In this document: one piece after another, positions 49,737 through 58,118 of the stretch | Numbering within the stretch: the first letter of the stretch is position 1 | Layout of the letters: every line of letters begins with the position of its first letter | NCBI GenBank assembly: GCA_022787565.1 | Contig: JALFVN010000058.1 | Span: forward strand, 21,237-85,236 | Origin: Clostridiales bacterium | Lineage (GTDB): Bacteria; Bacillota; Clostridia; Oscillospirales; Oscillospiraceae | DNA length: 64,000 nucleotides | Direction: 5' to 3' | The notes under the pieces: generated by a model | Database searches by the model: none | What the model was told of the DNA's origin: nothing | The model's input: only the letters and a program-made list of their open reading frames with translations | Program-made: the position numbers and the translations under genes

Positions 49737-51782
49737 ATGATCACCGACATGAAAAACGCCAGACTCTTCAGTCCCCTTCAGCTTGGCCGCACCACGCTGA
49801 AAAACCGCATCGCCATGGCTCCCATGAGCATGCACTACGAAGCCACCGACGGCACAGTTCCCAAGCAGCTGGCCGATATATTTGTCCGCCGTGCCGAAGG
49901 CGGCGCAGGCTACGTCGTCATCGACGCTGTGACCGTTGACCACAAATACTGGTACATCGGCAAAACCACTGCCCTGGATAAGGACAGCCTGGTCCCTCAG
50001 TTCGCCGCTTTCGCCAAGAGGATCAGCGACGCAGGCAGCACGCTGTTCCCCCAGATCGTCCACCCTGGCCCCGAGTCCATCTGCGCCCTGAAGGGCATCA
50101 AGCCTCTGGGTCCCTCCGTCAACACCAACGCCAACGGCCATGTCTGCAGAGAGATCACCGTTGACGAGATCCACAAGGTCGTCCGTCAGTACGGTCAGGC
50201 CGCCCGCCGTGCAGAGGAAGCCGGCTGCGGCGGTATCGCCCTGCACACCGCCCACGCTTACATGCTGCCCGGCGCCTTCCTGTCCCCCCTGCGCAACAAG
50301 CGCATGGACGAGTACGGCGGCTGCATCGACAACCGTGCCCGCTTCATCCTGGAGGTCATCGAGGAGATCCGCAGAAACGTCAGCCGCGACTTCCCCATCG
50401 TGCTGCGTGTTTCCGGCGACGAGCGTATTGCCGGCGGCAACTCTCTGGACGAGATGCTCTACCTGGCTCCCAAGTTTGAGGCAGCCGGCGTGGATATGCT
50501 GGAGGTTTCCGGCGGCGTTCAGTACGAGGGCCTCCAGAACATCCTGCCCTCCCACAGCCAGAAGATCGGCAAGAATGTCTACGAAGCCTCCGAGATCAAG
50601 AAGGTTGTCAACATCCCTGTTTTCGTGGTGGGCAAGATCAACGACATCCGCTACGCTGCCGACATCGTGGAGCGCGGCCTGGTGGACGGCGTTTCCATGG
50701 GCCGCCCCCTGCTGGCTGATCCCGACCTGCCCAAGAAGGCTTACGAGAACCGCTTCGACGACATCACCCCCTGCGGCTCCTGTGACGGCCGCTGCATTAC
50801 CCCCGAGAATCCCATGCACCCGGTCTGCAAGTGCCACATCAACCCCCTGGTGGGCCGTGAGTATGACTTCCCCTTCAAGCCCGCCGAGAAGGCCAAGAAG
50901 GTTCTGGTCATCGGCGCAGGCCCCGGCGGCATGTACACCGCTGTCACCGCTGCCGAGCGCGGCCACGACGTAACCGTTTGGGAAAAGTCCAACCGCATCG
51001 GCGGTCAGCTGAATCTGGCTGTTGTCTCCCCCGGCAAGCAGGAGATGACCAAGTGGCTGGTTCACCTGAACTACCGGGCCAAGAAGGCCGGCGTCAAGTT
51101 TGAGTTCAAGAAGGAAGCCACCGTTGACCTGGTCAGGGAGTTTGCTCCCGACGCCGTCGTTGTGGCCACCGGCGCCAAGCCCTTCATTCCCACCTTTATC
51201 AAGGGCCTTGATCCTGCCAAGGCCATTACCACCCATGACGTTCTCAGCCGCAAAGTCACCATTCCCAACGGCCGCGTCTGCATCCTGGGCGGCGGTGAGG
51301 TTGCCTGCGAGACCGCCGAGATGATCTTCGGCGATGCCCGTCCCCACTCCATCTACACCCCCAACTTCAGAAACGGCGATGTGGACATCACGCTGGTGGA
51401 GATGATGCCGCAGATGATGACCGGTGTCTGCCAGCCCAACCGCACTGTCGCCATGGAAGCACTGCGTCACCACGGCGCAAAGATGTACGTCAACTCCAAG
51501 GTTATGGAGCTGAACGAGTACACCATCCAGGTGAACGCCGGCGGCAAGGTTCACGACGTTGTCAAGCACGACGTCAAGATCCAGCATCTTGAGGACGGCA
51601 GCGAGGAGTGGCTGAAGTGCTTCGACTACGTTGTTCTGGGCCTGGGCTCCAGAAAGTACGACCCCTTCTCCGAGGAGCTGAAGTCCTTCGTACCTGAGGT
51701 CCATGTGATCGGCGACGCCATCAAGCCCGGCCAGTCCAGCGATGCCATGCACCAGGGCTTCCAGGTGGCTTACGATCTGTAA
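49737..51782 (+). CDS. baiH: Bile acid NADH:flavin oxidoreductase
   Basis: A 681-residue enzyme of the same OYE/flavin family as BaiCD. Motifs: ARLFSPLQLGRTTLKNRIAM, MAPMSMHYEATDGTVPKQLA, HPGPES, HTAHAYMLPGAFLSPLRNKR, an iron-sulfur site C346/C349/C353 with a later CKC, and VLVIGAGPGGMYTAVTAAER for FAD. It tracks C. scindens BaiH closely. BaiH acts on the 3-oxo-delta-4 (7-beta-hydroxy) and delta-6/delta-1 side of the pathway, reducing intermediates. The ATG at 49737 follows TTAGGAG. It is the first gene of the plus arm and is transcribed alone up to a strong terminator. Lysine codons are almost all AAG, suggesting high expression. Confidence 0.93.
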   Translation: MITDMKNARLFSPLQLGRTTLKNRIAMAPMSMHYEATDGTVPKQLADIFVRRAEGGAGYVVIDAVTVDHKYWYIGKTTALDKDSLVPQFAAFAKRISDAGSTLFPQIVHPGPESICALKGIKPLGPSVNTNANGHVCREITVDEIHKVVRQYGQAARRAEEAGCGGIALHTAHAYMLPGAFLSPLRNKRMDEYGGCIDNRARFILEVIEEIRRNVSRDFPIVLRVSGDERIAGGNSLDEMLYLAPKFEAAGVDMLEVSGGVQYEGLQNILPSHSQKIGKNVYEASEIKKVVNIPVFVVGKINDIRYAADIVERGLVDGVSMGRPLLADPDLPKKAYENRFDDITPCGSCDGRCITPENPMHPVCKCHINPLVGREYDFPFKPAEKAKKVLVIGAGPGGMYTAVTAAERGHDVTVWEKSNRIGGQLNLAVVSPGKQEMTKWLVHLNYRAKKAGVKFEFKKEATVDLVREFAPDAVVVATGAKPFIPTFIKGLDPAKAITTHDVLSRKVTIPNGRVCILGGGEVACETAEMIFGDARPHSIYTPNFRNGDVDITLVEMMPQMMTGVCQPNRTVAMEALRHHGAKMYVNSKVMELNEYTIQVNAGGKVHDVVKHDVKIQHLEDGSEEWLKCFDYVVLGLGSRKYDPFSEELKSFVPEVHVIGDAIKPGQSSDAMHQGFQVAYDL

Positions 51783-51809
51783 TCCAAAATTCAATAGCGT
51801 TTTCCCTTT

Positions 51810-51838
51810 CCCGGGCGGCCTTCCGCCCGGGTTTTTTT
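51810..51838 (+). terminator. Intrinsic terminator after baiH
   Basis: A perfect 9-bp GC stem (CCCGGGCGG at 51810-51818 with 51823-51831), tetraloop CCTT and a T7 tract. It isolates baiH from the downstream regulator genes. Confidence 0.9.
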
Positions 51839-51928
51839 CACCGTTCCGGTCCTCATCCGTTTTTCGGTAAAAAAAGCATTTCCCGAAAAGAACGCCGCGG
51901 AAGCGTAAGTGGCAAAACATGGAAATTC

Positions 51929-51957
51929 TTGCTTTTTCCCGTGAAAACTGGTATGTT
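51929..51957 (+). promoter_or_regulatory. Promoter of the AraC regulator genes
   Basis: TTGCTT (51929-51934) and TATGTT (51952-51957) are 17 bp apart, followed by an AT-rich imperfect dyad around GTATGTTATATCTAATATAC. The first regulator ATG is at 52032. Confidence 0.5.
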
Positions 51958-52031
51958 ATATCTAATATACAGATCATAAGATAAAAAGCATTTCAGTCCC
52001 AGCATTTTACCGCGCAAGCGAGGTGTTTTTC

Positions 52032-53273
52032 ATGAAAAAGAAGAGCAGGCCCCTGTGCGAAAAGCCGAAAAGCGGCGTTTTCTGCGGTCCGGACAAGTAT
52101 CTGACGCTCCAGGAATACACCGTCAGCGAGGAAATGTACCCGGTGATGGAGCTGGACAGCTATTTTGTTTTCGTACGCGGCGGCAGGGGGATATTCATTA
52201 TCAACGGCGAGGAATTTCGTGTTGAGCCAGGCTGCATGGCCTGGATCCAGGCCACCCAGGTGCTCACCATCTGTCCCGATTTCGGTGATCCCCTGCACAT
52301 CTGGGTATGTGCCTACGATTATCAGCTGCTCAGCTACTATCTTTTCCGGCAGATCAGCGCCGTCAGCGAGTCTGAGGTCGTCAACGGCATCCCGGTCATC
52401 GGTCCTGAGGGCCAGGAGCTGCGCGAGATCGAGCGGCTTTTCTTCCAGTACCGGGAGCTGTGCAAAAAAGGCACCCGGGGCACGGCAGTGATACGCAGCT
52501 CCTATCTGAGAAAGATCGAGATCCTGTTCAACCGGGCCGCCGGCCGGATGAAGGACCAGTACCGGCCCAACGACATTCCTCTGGGCCGCCGGGCCAGCCT
52601 GTATATCGCCGCCCACAGTGCAGAGAACCTGACACCCGAAAAGGTGGCCAAAGCCGTGGGCGCCAGCGAGCCTGCCATGAACCATGCCCTTCTGGTGGTT
52701 ACGGGGATGAACTTCAGTCAGTATCTCAGCCGTCTGCGGCTTGTGCTGGCCACCACCTATTTTCTCTATGACAGCCTCCCCTTCGACTATATTGCCTCCA
52801 TCTCCGGCTTCAGCATGGACATCACCTTCTTCCGCCGCTTCAAAAGTCTGACCGGCATGACTCCCCAGAGCTACCGGGAGCAGATGCTCTGCGACGGGAA
52901 GGACGGCAGCGTTTACCGGGGCATGATCATGAGCGAGACCCTGATCTCCGCCATCAGCTACCTCTATGAAAATCTGACGGAGTATATCGACGTGGAGACC
53001 CTGGCCAAGGCTCTCTATACCTCGGGCAGCATTCTGCGCAGCCAGTTCAAATCCCGTCTGGACACCAGCTATAAACAGGTGCTGTCCCAGTTCCGGGTAC
53101 GCTACGCGGAGGCCCTGCTGACCACCACGGACCTGCCCACTGTGGATATCGCCATCGAGTCCGGCTTTGGCTCAGACAGGACCATGGGCAGAGTGTTTTA
53201 CAGCATCAACGGCATGACTCCCTGCGAGTTCAGGAAGCTGCGCACCGGCAGGAGAAGCAGAAATGGTAAATAA
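52032..53273 (+). CDS. AraC-family regulator with cupin sensor and two HTH modules
   Basis: A 413-residue transcription factor. The first ~180 residues form a cupin-type ligand-binding domain (MELDSYFVFVRGGRGIFIIN). Two AraC-type HTH pairs follow: residues ~185-290 (RASLYIAAHSAENLTPEKVA, then FDYIASISGFSMDITFFRRF and GMTPQSYREQ) and ~305-405 (ISYLYENLTEYIDVETLAKA, then VDIAIESGFGSDRTMGRVFY and GMTPCEFRKL). Most AraC proteins have only one pair. Position inside the bai cluster points to bile-acid control of the divergent promoters; C. scindens also has AraC-type regulators by its bai operon. The ATG at 52032 follows AGGTG. Confidence 0.85.
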   Translation: MKKKSRPLCEKPKSGVFCGPDKYLTLQEYTVSEEMYPVMELDSYFVFVRGGRGIFIINGEEFRVEPGCMAWIQATQVLTICPDFGDPLHIWVCAYDYQLLSYYLFRQISAVSESEVVNGIPVIGPEGQELREIERLFFQYRELCKKGTRGTAVIRSSYLRKIEILFNRAAGRMKDQYRPNDIPLGRRASLYIAAHSAENLTPEKVAKAVGASEPAMNHALLVVTGMNFSQYLSRLRLVLATTYFLYDSLPFDYIASISGFSMDITFFRRFKSLTGMTPQSYREQMLCDGKDGSVYRGMIMSETLISAISYLYENLTEYIDVETLAKALYTSGSILRSQFKSRLDTSYKQVLSQFRVRYAEALLTTTDLPTVDIAIESGFGSDRTMGRVFYSINGMTPCEFRKLRTGRRSRNGK

Positions 53274-53859
53274 AAATGTATTTGAAAAGGAACAGGGCGC
53301 GGCGGAAAAGACCCCCAACAAACCCATTTTCTTCGGCTCACACGACTATTTTGTGGAAAACGTGCTGCCGGACAACATCCAGGCCCGGCTGCGGCGGATC
53401 AACGCCCCCACCCCCTATGTAAACAACCGGGACGAGGTATTTCTTCTGGTCCGCTCCGGGACCGGGATCATGACGGTAAACGGGCTGGAATACCGGCTCC
53501 GGCCCAACACGCTGATCAATCTGGGCCCCTTTCACCGCTACCGCTTCATCCCCGACAAGGGCTCGACTCTGGAAATCGCCGACAGCCGCATGAACAGCGG
53601 CACCTATGTCTATATGATCGCCAACCCCTATCTGAAGCGCAAGCAGTTTTTCGTCACCTCCGAGCCGCCGGTGGTCTATCTCTCCGGCTTTCTTGCCGAG
53701 CTGGCCAACGACGCCATGAACGGCCTGCTGGCCGAGATGGAAAACAAATCCGAGGACAGGATGCAGCTTTGCTTTTGCTATATGATGGACCTGTTCGGGA
53801 TCATCACCGACAAGATGCCCAAAAGCTACTTCAGCAAATCCGGCTCCGTTATCGACTGA
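53263..53859 (+). CDS. Cupin-only AraC-like sensor protein
   Basis: A 198-residue protein matching the N-terminal ligand-binding half of AraC regulators (NNRDEVFLLVRSGTGIMTVN and GLEYRLRPNTLINLGPFHRY) followed by a helical dimerisation region (FLAELANDAMNGLLAEMENK) but no HTH. It overlaps the AraC gene by 11 bases, so the two are made together. It may heterodimerise with and tune the regulator, or be a split product of duplication. Function is inferred. Confidence 0.7.
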   Translation: MVNKNVFEKEQGAAEKTPNKPIFFGSHDYFVENVLPDNIQARLRRINAPTPYVNNRDEVFLLVRSGTGIMTVNGLEYRLRPNTLINLGPFHRYRFIPDKGSTLEIADSRMNSGTYVYMIANPYLKRKQFFVTSEPPVVYLSGFLAELANDAMNGLLAEMENKSEDRMQLCFCYMMDLFGIITDKMPKSYFSKSGSVID

Positions 53860-53865
53860 AAAAAT

Positions 53866-53969
53866 AACCCCATATTCCGATACAGACCGCCCCTCAGGGG
53901 CCCGTCCCCGGCATTTTTCGGGGCCTTGTCTCTGCCCGACAGCGTGACATGGTCGGAACATGGGGTTTT
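53866..53969 (+). other. Multi-branched hairpin structure upstream of the plus-arm bai genes
   Basis: A 15-bp closing stem with one mismatch (AACCCCATATTCCGA at 53866-53880 with 53953-53967) encloses an AGAC/GTCT helix and two inner hairpins (GCCCC-TCA-GGGGC and CCCCG/CGGGG). The 3' side runs GGGGTTTT. It may be the terminator of the regulator genes or a structured leader RNA for the downstream genes. The following ~200 bases to 54166 hold a further AGGGG/CCCCT hairpin and no gene. Confidence 0.55.
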
Positions 53970-54166
53970 ACCGTATTTTTGCAGGTAAAAGTTTATTTTT
54001 TGGCATCTGAATCCGTGAGAGAAAAGGATATTTTGGCGGTCTACATCCCCGGAAAACTGTTAAAATATTGTCGCACGAATAAAATATCTGGTGGCGTGTA
54101 AAGGGGTTTGGGAAGGCCCCTGAATCTGTCAACATCATATTTATTTGAGAAAGGAAGTACTTCAAC

Positions 54167-54934
54167 ATGTTTGAAAACGAATTCAAAGGCAAAGTAGTAG
54201 TCATCAGCGGCGGCAGCCGCGGTATCGGCTTTGCAGCTGTCAAGGGCTTTCTGGCCAACGGCGCAAAGGTCTGCTTCCTCAGCCACTATGAGGAGACCGG
54301 CGCGAAGGCTCTGGCCGCACTGAAGGAGATCAACCCCGACTACGAAGTCATGACCAAGGCAATCGACCTGTGCGATTTCAAGGCAGCTCAGGAGCTGTAC
54401 AAGGAAGTCGTGGCAAAATGGGGCCGTATCGACGTTCTGATCAACAACGCCGGCACCGACTGCCCCACCTGGCTCACCAAGCTGAAACAGTCCGAGTGGG
54501 ACGCCGTCTGCAACCTGAACCAGAAGGCCGTCTTCAACATGAGCAAGTACGCCATTGACTACCTGAAGAAGACCAAGGGCTGCATCATCAACACCGCCTC
54601 CGTGGCCGGCGTTTACGGCTCCCCCACCGGTCTGCCCTACCCCGCCTCCAAGGCCGCTGTTATCGCCATGACCAAGTCCATGGCTTACTCCTTCGCTCCC
54701 AACGGCGTGCGCGTCAACTGCATCGCCCCGGGCGTTGTTGAGACCGATATGACCGCTGGTATGCCCGACTTTGCCAAGAAGTCTGTGGGCGACACCATCC
54801 CCATGAAGCGCTTCGGCCAGCCCGAGGATATTGCCAACGCCATGATGTTCCTGGCCTCCAGCGCAGCATCCTACGTCACCGGCGCCTGCCTGCAGGTAGA
54901 CGGCGGCTACCGTCCCAGCAACCTGCTCAACTGA
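54167..54934 (+). CDS. baiA: BaiA-like short-chain dehydrogenase (second copy)
   Basis: A 255-residue SDR. GGSRGIG (15-21) binds the cofactor; INNAGTDCP and NTASVAGVYGSPTGLPYPAS lead to the catalytic Y158 and K162. DGGYRPSNLLN at the C-terminus mirrors the DGGYRPS end of the minus-arm copy. It should oxidise or reduce the 3-hydroxyl of bile acyl-CoA. The two copies differ enough (e.g. at the end of strand two, here LSHYEE) that they may use different cofactors or steps. It is followed by baiB and baiF on the same strand. Confidence 0.75.
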   Translation: MFENEFKGKVVVISGGSRGIGFAAVKGFLANGAKVCFLSHYEETGAKALAALKEINPDYEVMTKAIDLCDFKAAQELYKEVVAKWGRIDVLINNAGTDCPTWLTKLKQSEWDAVCNLNQKAVFNMSKYAIDYLKKTKGCIINTASVAGVYGSPTGLPYPASKAAVIAMTKSMAYSFAPNGVRVNCIAPGVVETDMTAGMPDFAKKSVGDTIPMKRFGQPEDIANAMMFLASSAASYVTGACLQVDGGYRPSNLLN

Positions 54935-54954
54935 GCAAATAAATCAATAACGCC

Positions 54955-54981
54955 CTTCCGGGGTCTTTACGGCCCCGGAAG
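54955..54981 (+). other. Intercistronic hairpin between baiA-like gene and baiB
   Basis: A perfect 9-bp stem (CTTCCGGGG at 54955-54963 with 54973-54981) and nine-base loop, followed by ATAAAAAG. It could attenuate or stabilise the transcript. Confidence 0.6.
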
Positions 54982-55018
54982 ATAAAAAGAACGTTTGGGT
55001 TTATCAGAGGAGTCTGCC

Positions 55019-56542
55019 ATGAGCACGACTGAGCATTTCAATATCTTCAATCCCGAGGATGATGGATTTTTCACGCCCGGAAAACAGCTTGAGAATATCG
55101 CCCGGGTAAAGCCGGACGAGCCCGCTCTCATCTACATCTCCCCCGAAAACAAGGAGAGTGTGACCACATGGCGGCAGCTGGAGCTGCTTTCCAACCGTAT
55201 CGCATGGTATCTGATTGGTCTGGGGATCAAGCCGGGCAAGAGCGTTATCGTCGCTCTGCCCAACATTCCCACCCACATTGCCCTGGCTTTCGGTATCTGG
55301 AAGGCCGGCGGCTGCTATGTTCCGGTTTCCAGCCGGGTACCTCAGCGCAACATGACCGAGATCTGCCATTGCGTTGATCCCACGCTGGTCGTGACCAACA
55401 GGAAAAAGCCCGAAGGCTACGAGAGTCTGAGCACCTCCGAGCTCCGCGCCCTCTGCGAGACGTATCCGGAGACTATGCCTCCCGATATTCTGGCTATCCC
55501 CAATCTCTCCAACTGTTCCGGCGGCACTACAGGAAAAACCAAGGTCATCCAGCAGAATACCCCAGCCGGCGAGAGCGGCCCGGGTCTGGTCCGATGGTTC
55601 CGCTATTCCGGCATGGCCTTTGAACAGCGTCAGCTTCTGGCCGGCCCCCTGTTTCACGGGGCCCCCCATACCGCCGCGTTCAACGGTCTGTACGGCGGCA
55701 ACACGCTGGTAATGCCCGCCTCCTTTGACGCAGCCGACATTGTCCGCCTCATCAAAGAATATCAGATTGAATATGTGCAGATGGTGCCGACGCTGATGCA
55801 GCGCATCATCCGTCTGCCGGGCTTCCGCAAGGAAGACATTGCCTCCCTGAAGGCCATGTCCCACACCGGCGGCATCTGTTCCCGGGATCTGAAGCTCCAG
55901 TGGCTGGAGATCATCCCGCCCGAGCGCCTGTACGAGATCTACTCCATGACCGAGTGCATCGGCATGACCTCTATCCGGGGCGACGACTGGCTGAAGCATG
56001 AGGGCAGCGTGGGTAAAATGGAGGGCGGTCATATCTCCATTCGCGACGAGGACGGCCATGAACTTCCCGCCGGTCAGATCGGCGAGATCTTCATGAGCTG
56101 GGGCGACTGGGATCTGGATGTCCACTACAAAAATGTGCCCGAGCTGGAGAAAGACAACTGCGGCTTCAGGAGCGTGGGCGATATGGGCTGGCTGGACGAG
56201 GAGGGCTACCTCTATTTTGCCGACCGGCGCAGCGACATGATCGTTACCGGCGGTGAAAACGTCTTTGCGGCCGAGGTGGAGGCTGTGCTGAAAAAGCACA
56301 AAAAAGTGGCCGACGCCGTTGTTGTGGGCCTGCCCGATAAGGAATGGGGACACAGGATCCACGCCATTGTGGAGACTTCCGAAGCCGTCACCGCCAAGGA
56401 ACTGATCAAATTTGCTCTGGACTACCTCCCGCCCTACAAAATCCCCAAATCCTTCGAATTTGTGGACAGTATCCCCCGCAACGAAAGCGGCAAGGTGGTA
56501 AGAAGCAGACTCATCGAAGAAAGCCTGGAAAAAGGCTATTAA
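55019..56542 (+). CDS. baiB: Bile acid-CoA ligase
   Basis: A 507-residue AMP-forming ligase that joins a bile acid to CoA with ATP, the entry step. The P-loop-like motif is NCSGGTTGKTKVIQQN; EQRQLLAGPLFHGAPHTAAF, YSMTECIGMTSIRGDDW and DRRSDMIVTGGENVFAAEVE (hinge) are family motifs and match C. scindens BaiB in order and wording. The C-terminal lysine domain ends PRNESGKVVRSRL. The ATG at 55019 follows AGAGGAG. Confidence 0.93.
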   Translation: MSTTEHFNIFNPEDDGFFTPGKQLENIARVKPDEPALIYISPENKESVTTWRQLELLSNRIAWYLIGLGIKPGKSVIVALPNIPTHIALAFGIWKAGGCYVPVSSRVPQRNMTEICHCVDPTLVVTNRKKPEGYESLSTSELRALCETYPETMPPDILAIPNLSNCSGGTTGKTKVIQQNTPAGESGPGLVRWFRYSGMAFEQRQLLAGPLFHGAPHTAAFNGLYGGNTLVMPASFDAADIVRLIKEYQIEYVQMVPTLMQRIIRLPGFRKEDIASLKAMSHTGGICSRDLKLQWLEIIPPERLYEIYSMTECIGMTSIRGDDWLKHEGSVGKMEGGHISIRDEDGHELPAGQIGEIFMSWGDWDLDVHYKNVPELEKDNCGFRSVGDMGWLDEEGYLYFADRRSDMIVTGGENVFAAEVEAVLKKHKKVADAVVVGLPDKEWGHRIHAIVETSEAVTAKELIKFALDYLPPYKIPKSFEFVDSIPRNESGKVVRSRLIEESLEKGY

Positions 56543-56618
56543 AACTGAATTACTGATAGGACATATCTGTTTTCTTACTTCCTTTTTCCCGGCGATTCCC
56601 GCATTTTTTCATAAAATA

Positions 56619-56641
56619 CGGGTCTGTTCCAAACAGGCCCG
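56619..56641 (+). other. Intercistronic hairpin between baiB and baiF
   Basis: A 10-bp stem including one U-G pair (CGGGTCTGTT at 56619-56628 with AACAGGCCCG at 56632-56641) and a three-base loop, 45 bases before the baiF start. Confidence 0.55.
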
Positions 56642-56686
56642 CATAAATAAGCAAGTCCCAAATACACAAAGAAAGGAATATTCGTA

Positions 56687-58048
56687 ATGTTTAAACAGAT
56701 CGACAACAAGCTTACCCAGAGCTGGAACGAGTATCCCCAGTTTGGCGTTCTCCAGGGCGTCAAAGTCTTCGTCTCCGGTACCAACATTGCCGGCCCCTTC
56801 GCTGGCTGCCTGATGGCTGAGATGGGCGCAAAGGTTCTGCAGGCCGAGTCCCCCAACATCGCCTGCCAGACCCGGGGCACCACCGCATGGGCCCAGTGCC
56901 ACAGAAACGAGTACTCCGTCACCATCGACGTCTCCAAGCCCAAGGGAAAGAAGTTCTTCCTCAAGTGCATCGAGTGGGCTGACATTTGGATCGAAGCCGG
57001 CCGTCCCGGTTCCTACGCAAAGCGCGGCCTGTCCGACTCCGTCCTGTGGCAGCACAACAAGGCTCTGACCATCGTTCACGTCTCCGGCTACGGCCAGTTC
57101 GGTCCCTCCAAGGACAAGGCCTCCTACGACGTTTCCGGCCAGGCCATGGGCGGCTACATGTACATGAACGGCACCAGCCCCACCTCTTCTCCCCTGAAGG
57201 TCAACCCCTACCTGTCTGACTACGTCACCGCTTACAACGCCTGCATGGTCGCTCTGGCCGGCTACATCAACGCCCAGAAGACCGGCGAAGGCGACTCCTG
57301 CGACGTTGCCCAGTACGACACCATGTTCCGTCTGCTGGACTACTACCCCGCAAAGTGGTTCAACTACCCCAACGGCTATCCCAAGGCCGGCGAGCCTGTT
57401 CCCTACCGTACCGGCAACAAGCACGATATGGCCTGCTGCTTCTCCTTCTACGACACCAAGGACGGCGGCTCCATGTTCGTCGCTATCGCAGGTCAGGGCC
57501 CCGTCTCCCGCGGCTATCCCATCATCGGCATGGGCAAGCAGGGCGTGGACTTCCCCGACAAGTGCACCGGCATCCCCCTCTACGATCCTCTGGGACAGAA
57601 GGCAGAGAGACTGTGCGAGAAGTTCTGCGCAGAGCACACCTGCGACGAGCTGGAAGAGATCTTCAACAAGGCCGGTGTTCCCTGCCAGCGTGCCTACGGT
57701 CCTGAGGACATCCTCAACGATCCTCAGTACGAAGCCCGTGAGAACCTGGTCGAGTGGGAAGACCAGTGCTTCGGCAAGATGAAGGGCATCGGCGTGACCA
57801 ACATCTTCAAGAAGCATCCCTCTCAGATCGTGTGCGCTTCCCCCTGCTTCGGCGAGCACAACCGCGAGGTTCTGGCCGACTTCGGTTACACCGAGGAAGA
57901 GATCAACGCCATGTACAAGAGCGGCGACCTGGCCACCTGGACTCCCAAGCAGACCGCTATCAACAAGCAGTATGTTGAGTGGCGCTTCTTCTGGGATCCC
58001 GAAAATCAGGCAAAGCGTCTGGGCATGGATTATCCTCCCAAGCACTAA
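56687..58048 (+). CDS. baiF: Bile acid-CoA transferase (family III)
   Basis: A 453-residue family III CoA transferase that moves CoA from dehydroxylated bile acyl-CoA to incoming bile acids, saving ATP. GVKVFVSGTNIAGPFAGCLM, IVHVSGYGQFGPSKDKASYD and NPYLSDYVTAYNACMVALAG are family motifs; D178 in YLSDY is the likely catalytic aspartate. It follows C. scindens BaiF along its length (PRTGNK-like YRTGNKHD; PCQRAYGPEDILNDPQY). Highly biased codons (AAG, TTC, GAG) suggest strong expression. It ends the plus arm. Confidence 0.93.
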   Translation: MFKQIDNKLTQSWNEYPQFGVLQGVKVFVSGTNIAGPFAGCLMAEMGAKVLQAESPNIACQTRGTTAWAQCHRNEYSVTIDVSKPKGKKFFLKCIEWADIWIEAGRPGSYAKRGLSDSVLWQHNKALTIVHVSGYGQFGPSKDKASYDVSGQAMGGYMYMNGTSPTSSPLKVNPYLSDYVTAYNACMVALAGYINAQKTGEGDSCDVAQYDTMFRLLDYYPAKWFNYPNGYPKAGEPVPYRTGNKHDMACCFSFYDTKDGGSMFVAIAGQGPVSRGYPIIGMGKQGVDFPDKCTGIPLYDPLGQKAERLCEKFCAEHTCDELEEIFNKAGVPCQRAYGPEDILNDPQYEARENLVEWEDQCFGKMKGIGVTNIFKKHPSQIVCASPCFGEHNREVLADFGYTEEEINAMYKSGDLATWTPKQTAINKQYVEWRFFWDPENQAKRLGMDYPPKH

Positions 58049-58061
58049 TATAACAACAAAA

Positions 58062-58092
58062 AGGAGACATGCTTTCGCATGTCTCTTTTTTT
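58062..58092 (+). terminator. Intrinsic terminator after baiF
   Basis: A 9-bp stem (GAGACATGC at 58064-58072 with 58077-58085), tetraloop TTTC and a T tract of 7-8. It ends the bai plus arm. Confidence 0.93.
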
Positions 58093-58118
58093 GCTTTACT
58101 GGCTCTTGCCTGCCCCCT

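Noticed and set aside
49722-51977. Long open frame (751 codons) on the minus strand opposite baiH
   Set aside because: Mirror of the strongly supported baiH gene. No motif, no proper ribosome site and a composition typical of antisense frames.
53866-53969. Structured RNA considered as a known riboswitch class
   Set aside because: No consensus core of a riboswitch family I can recognise is present; only the helix pattern is clear.
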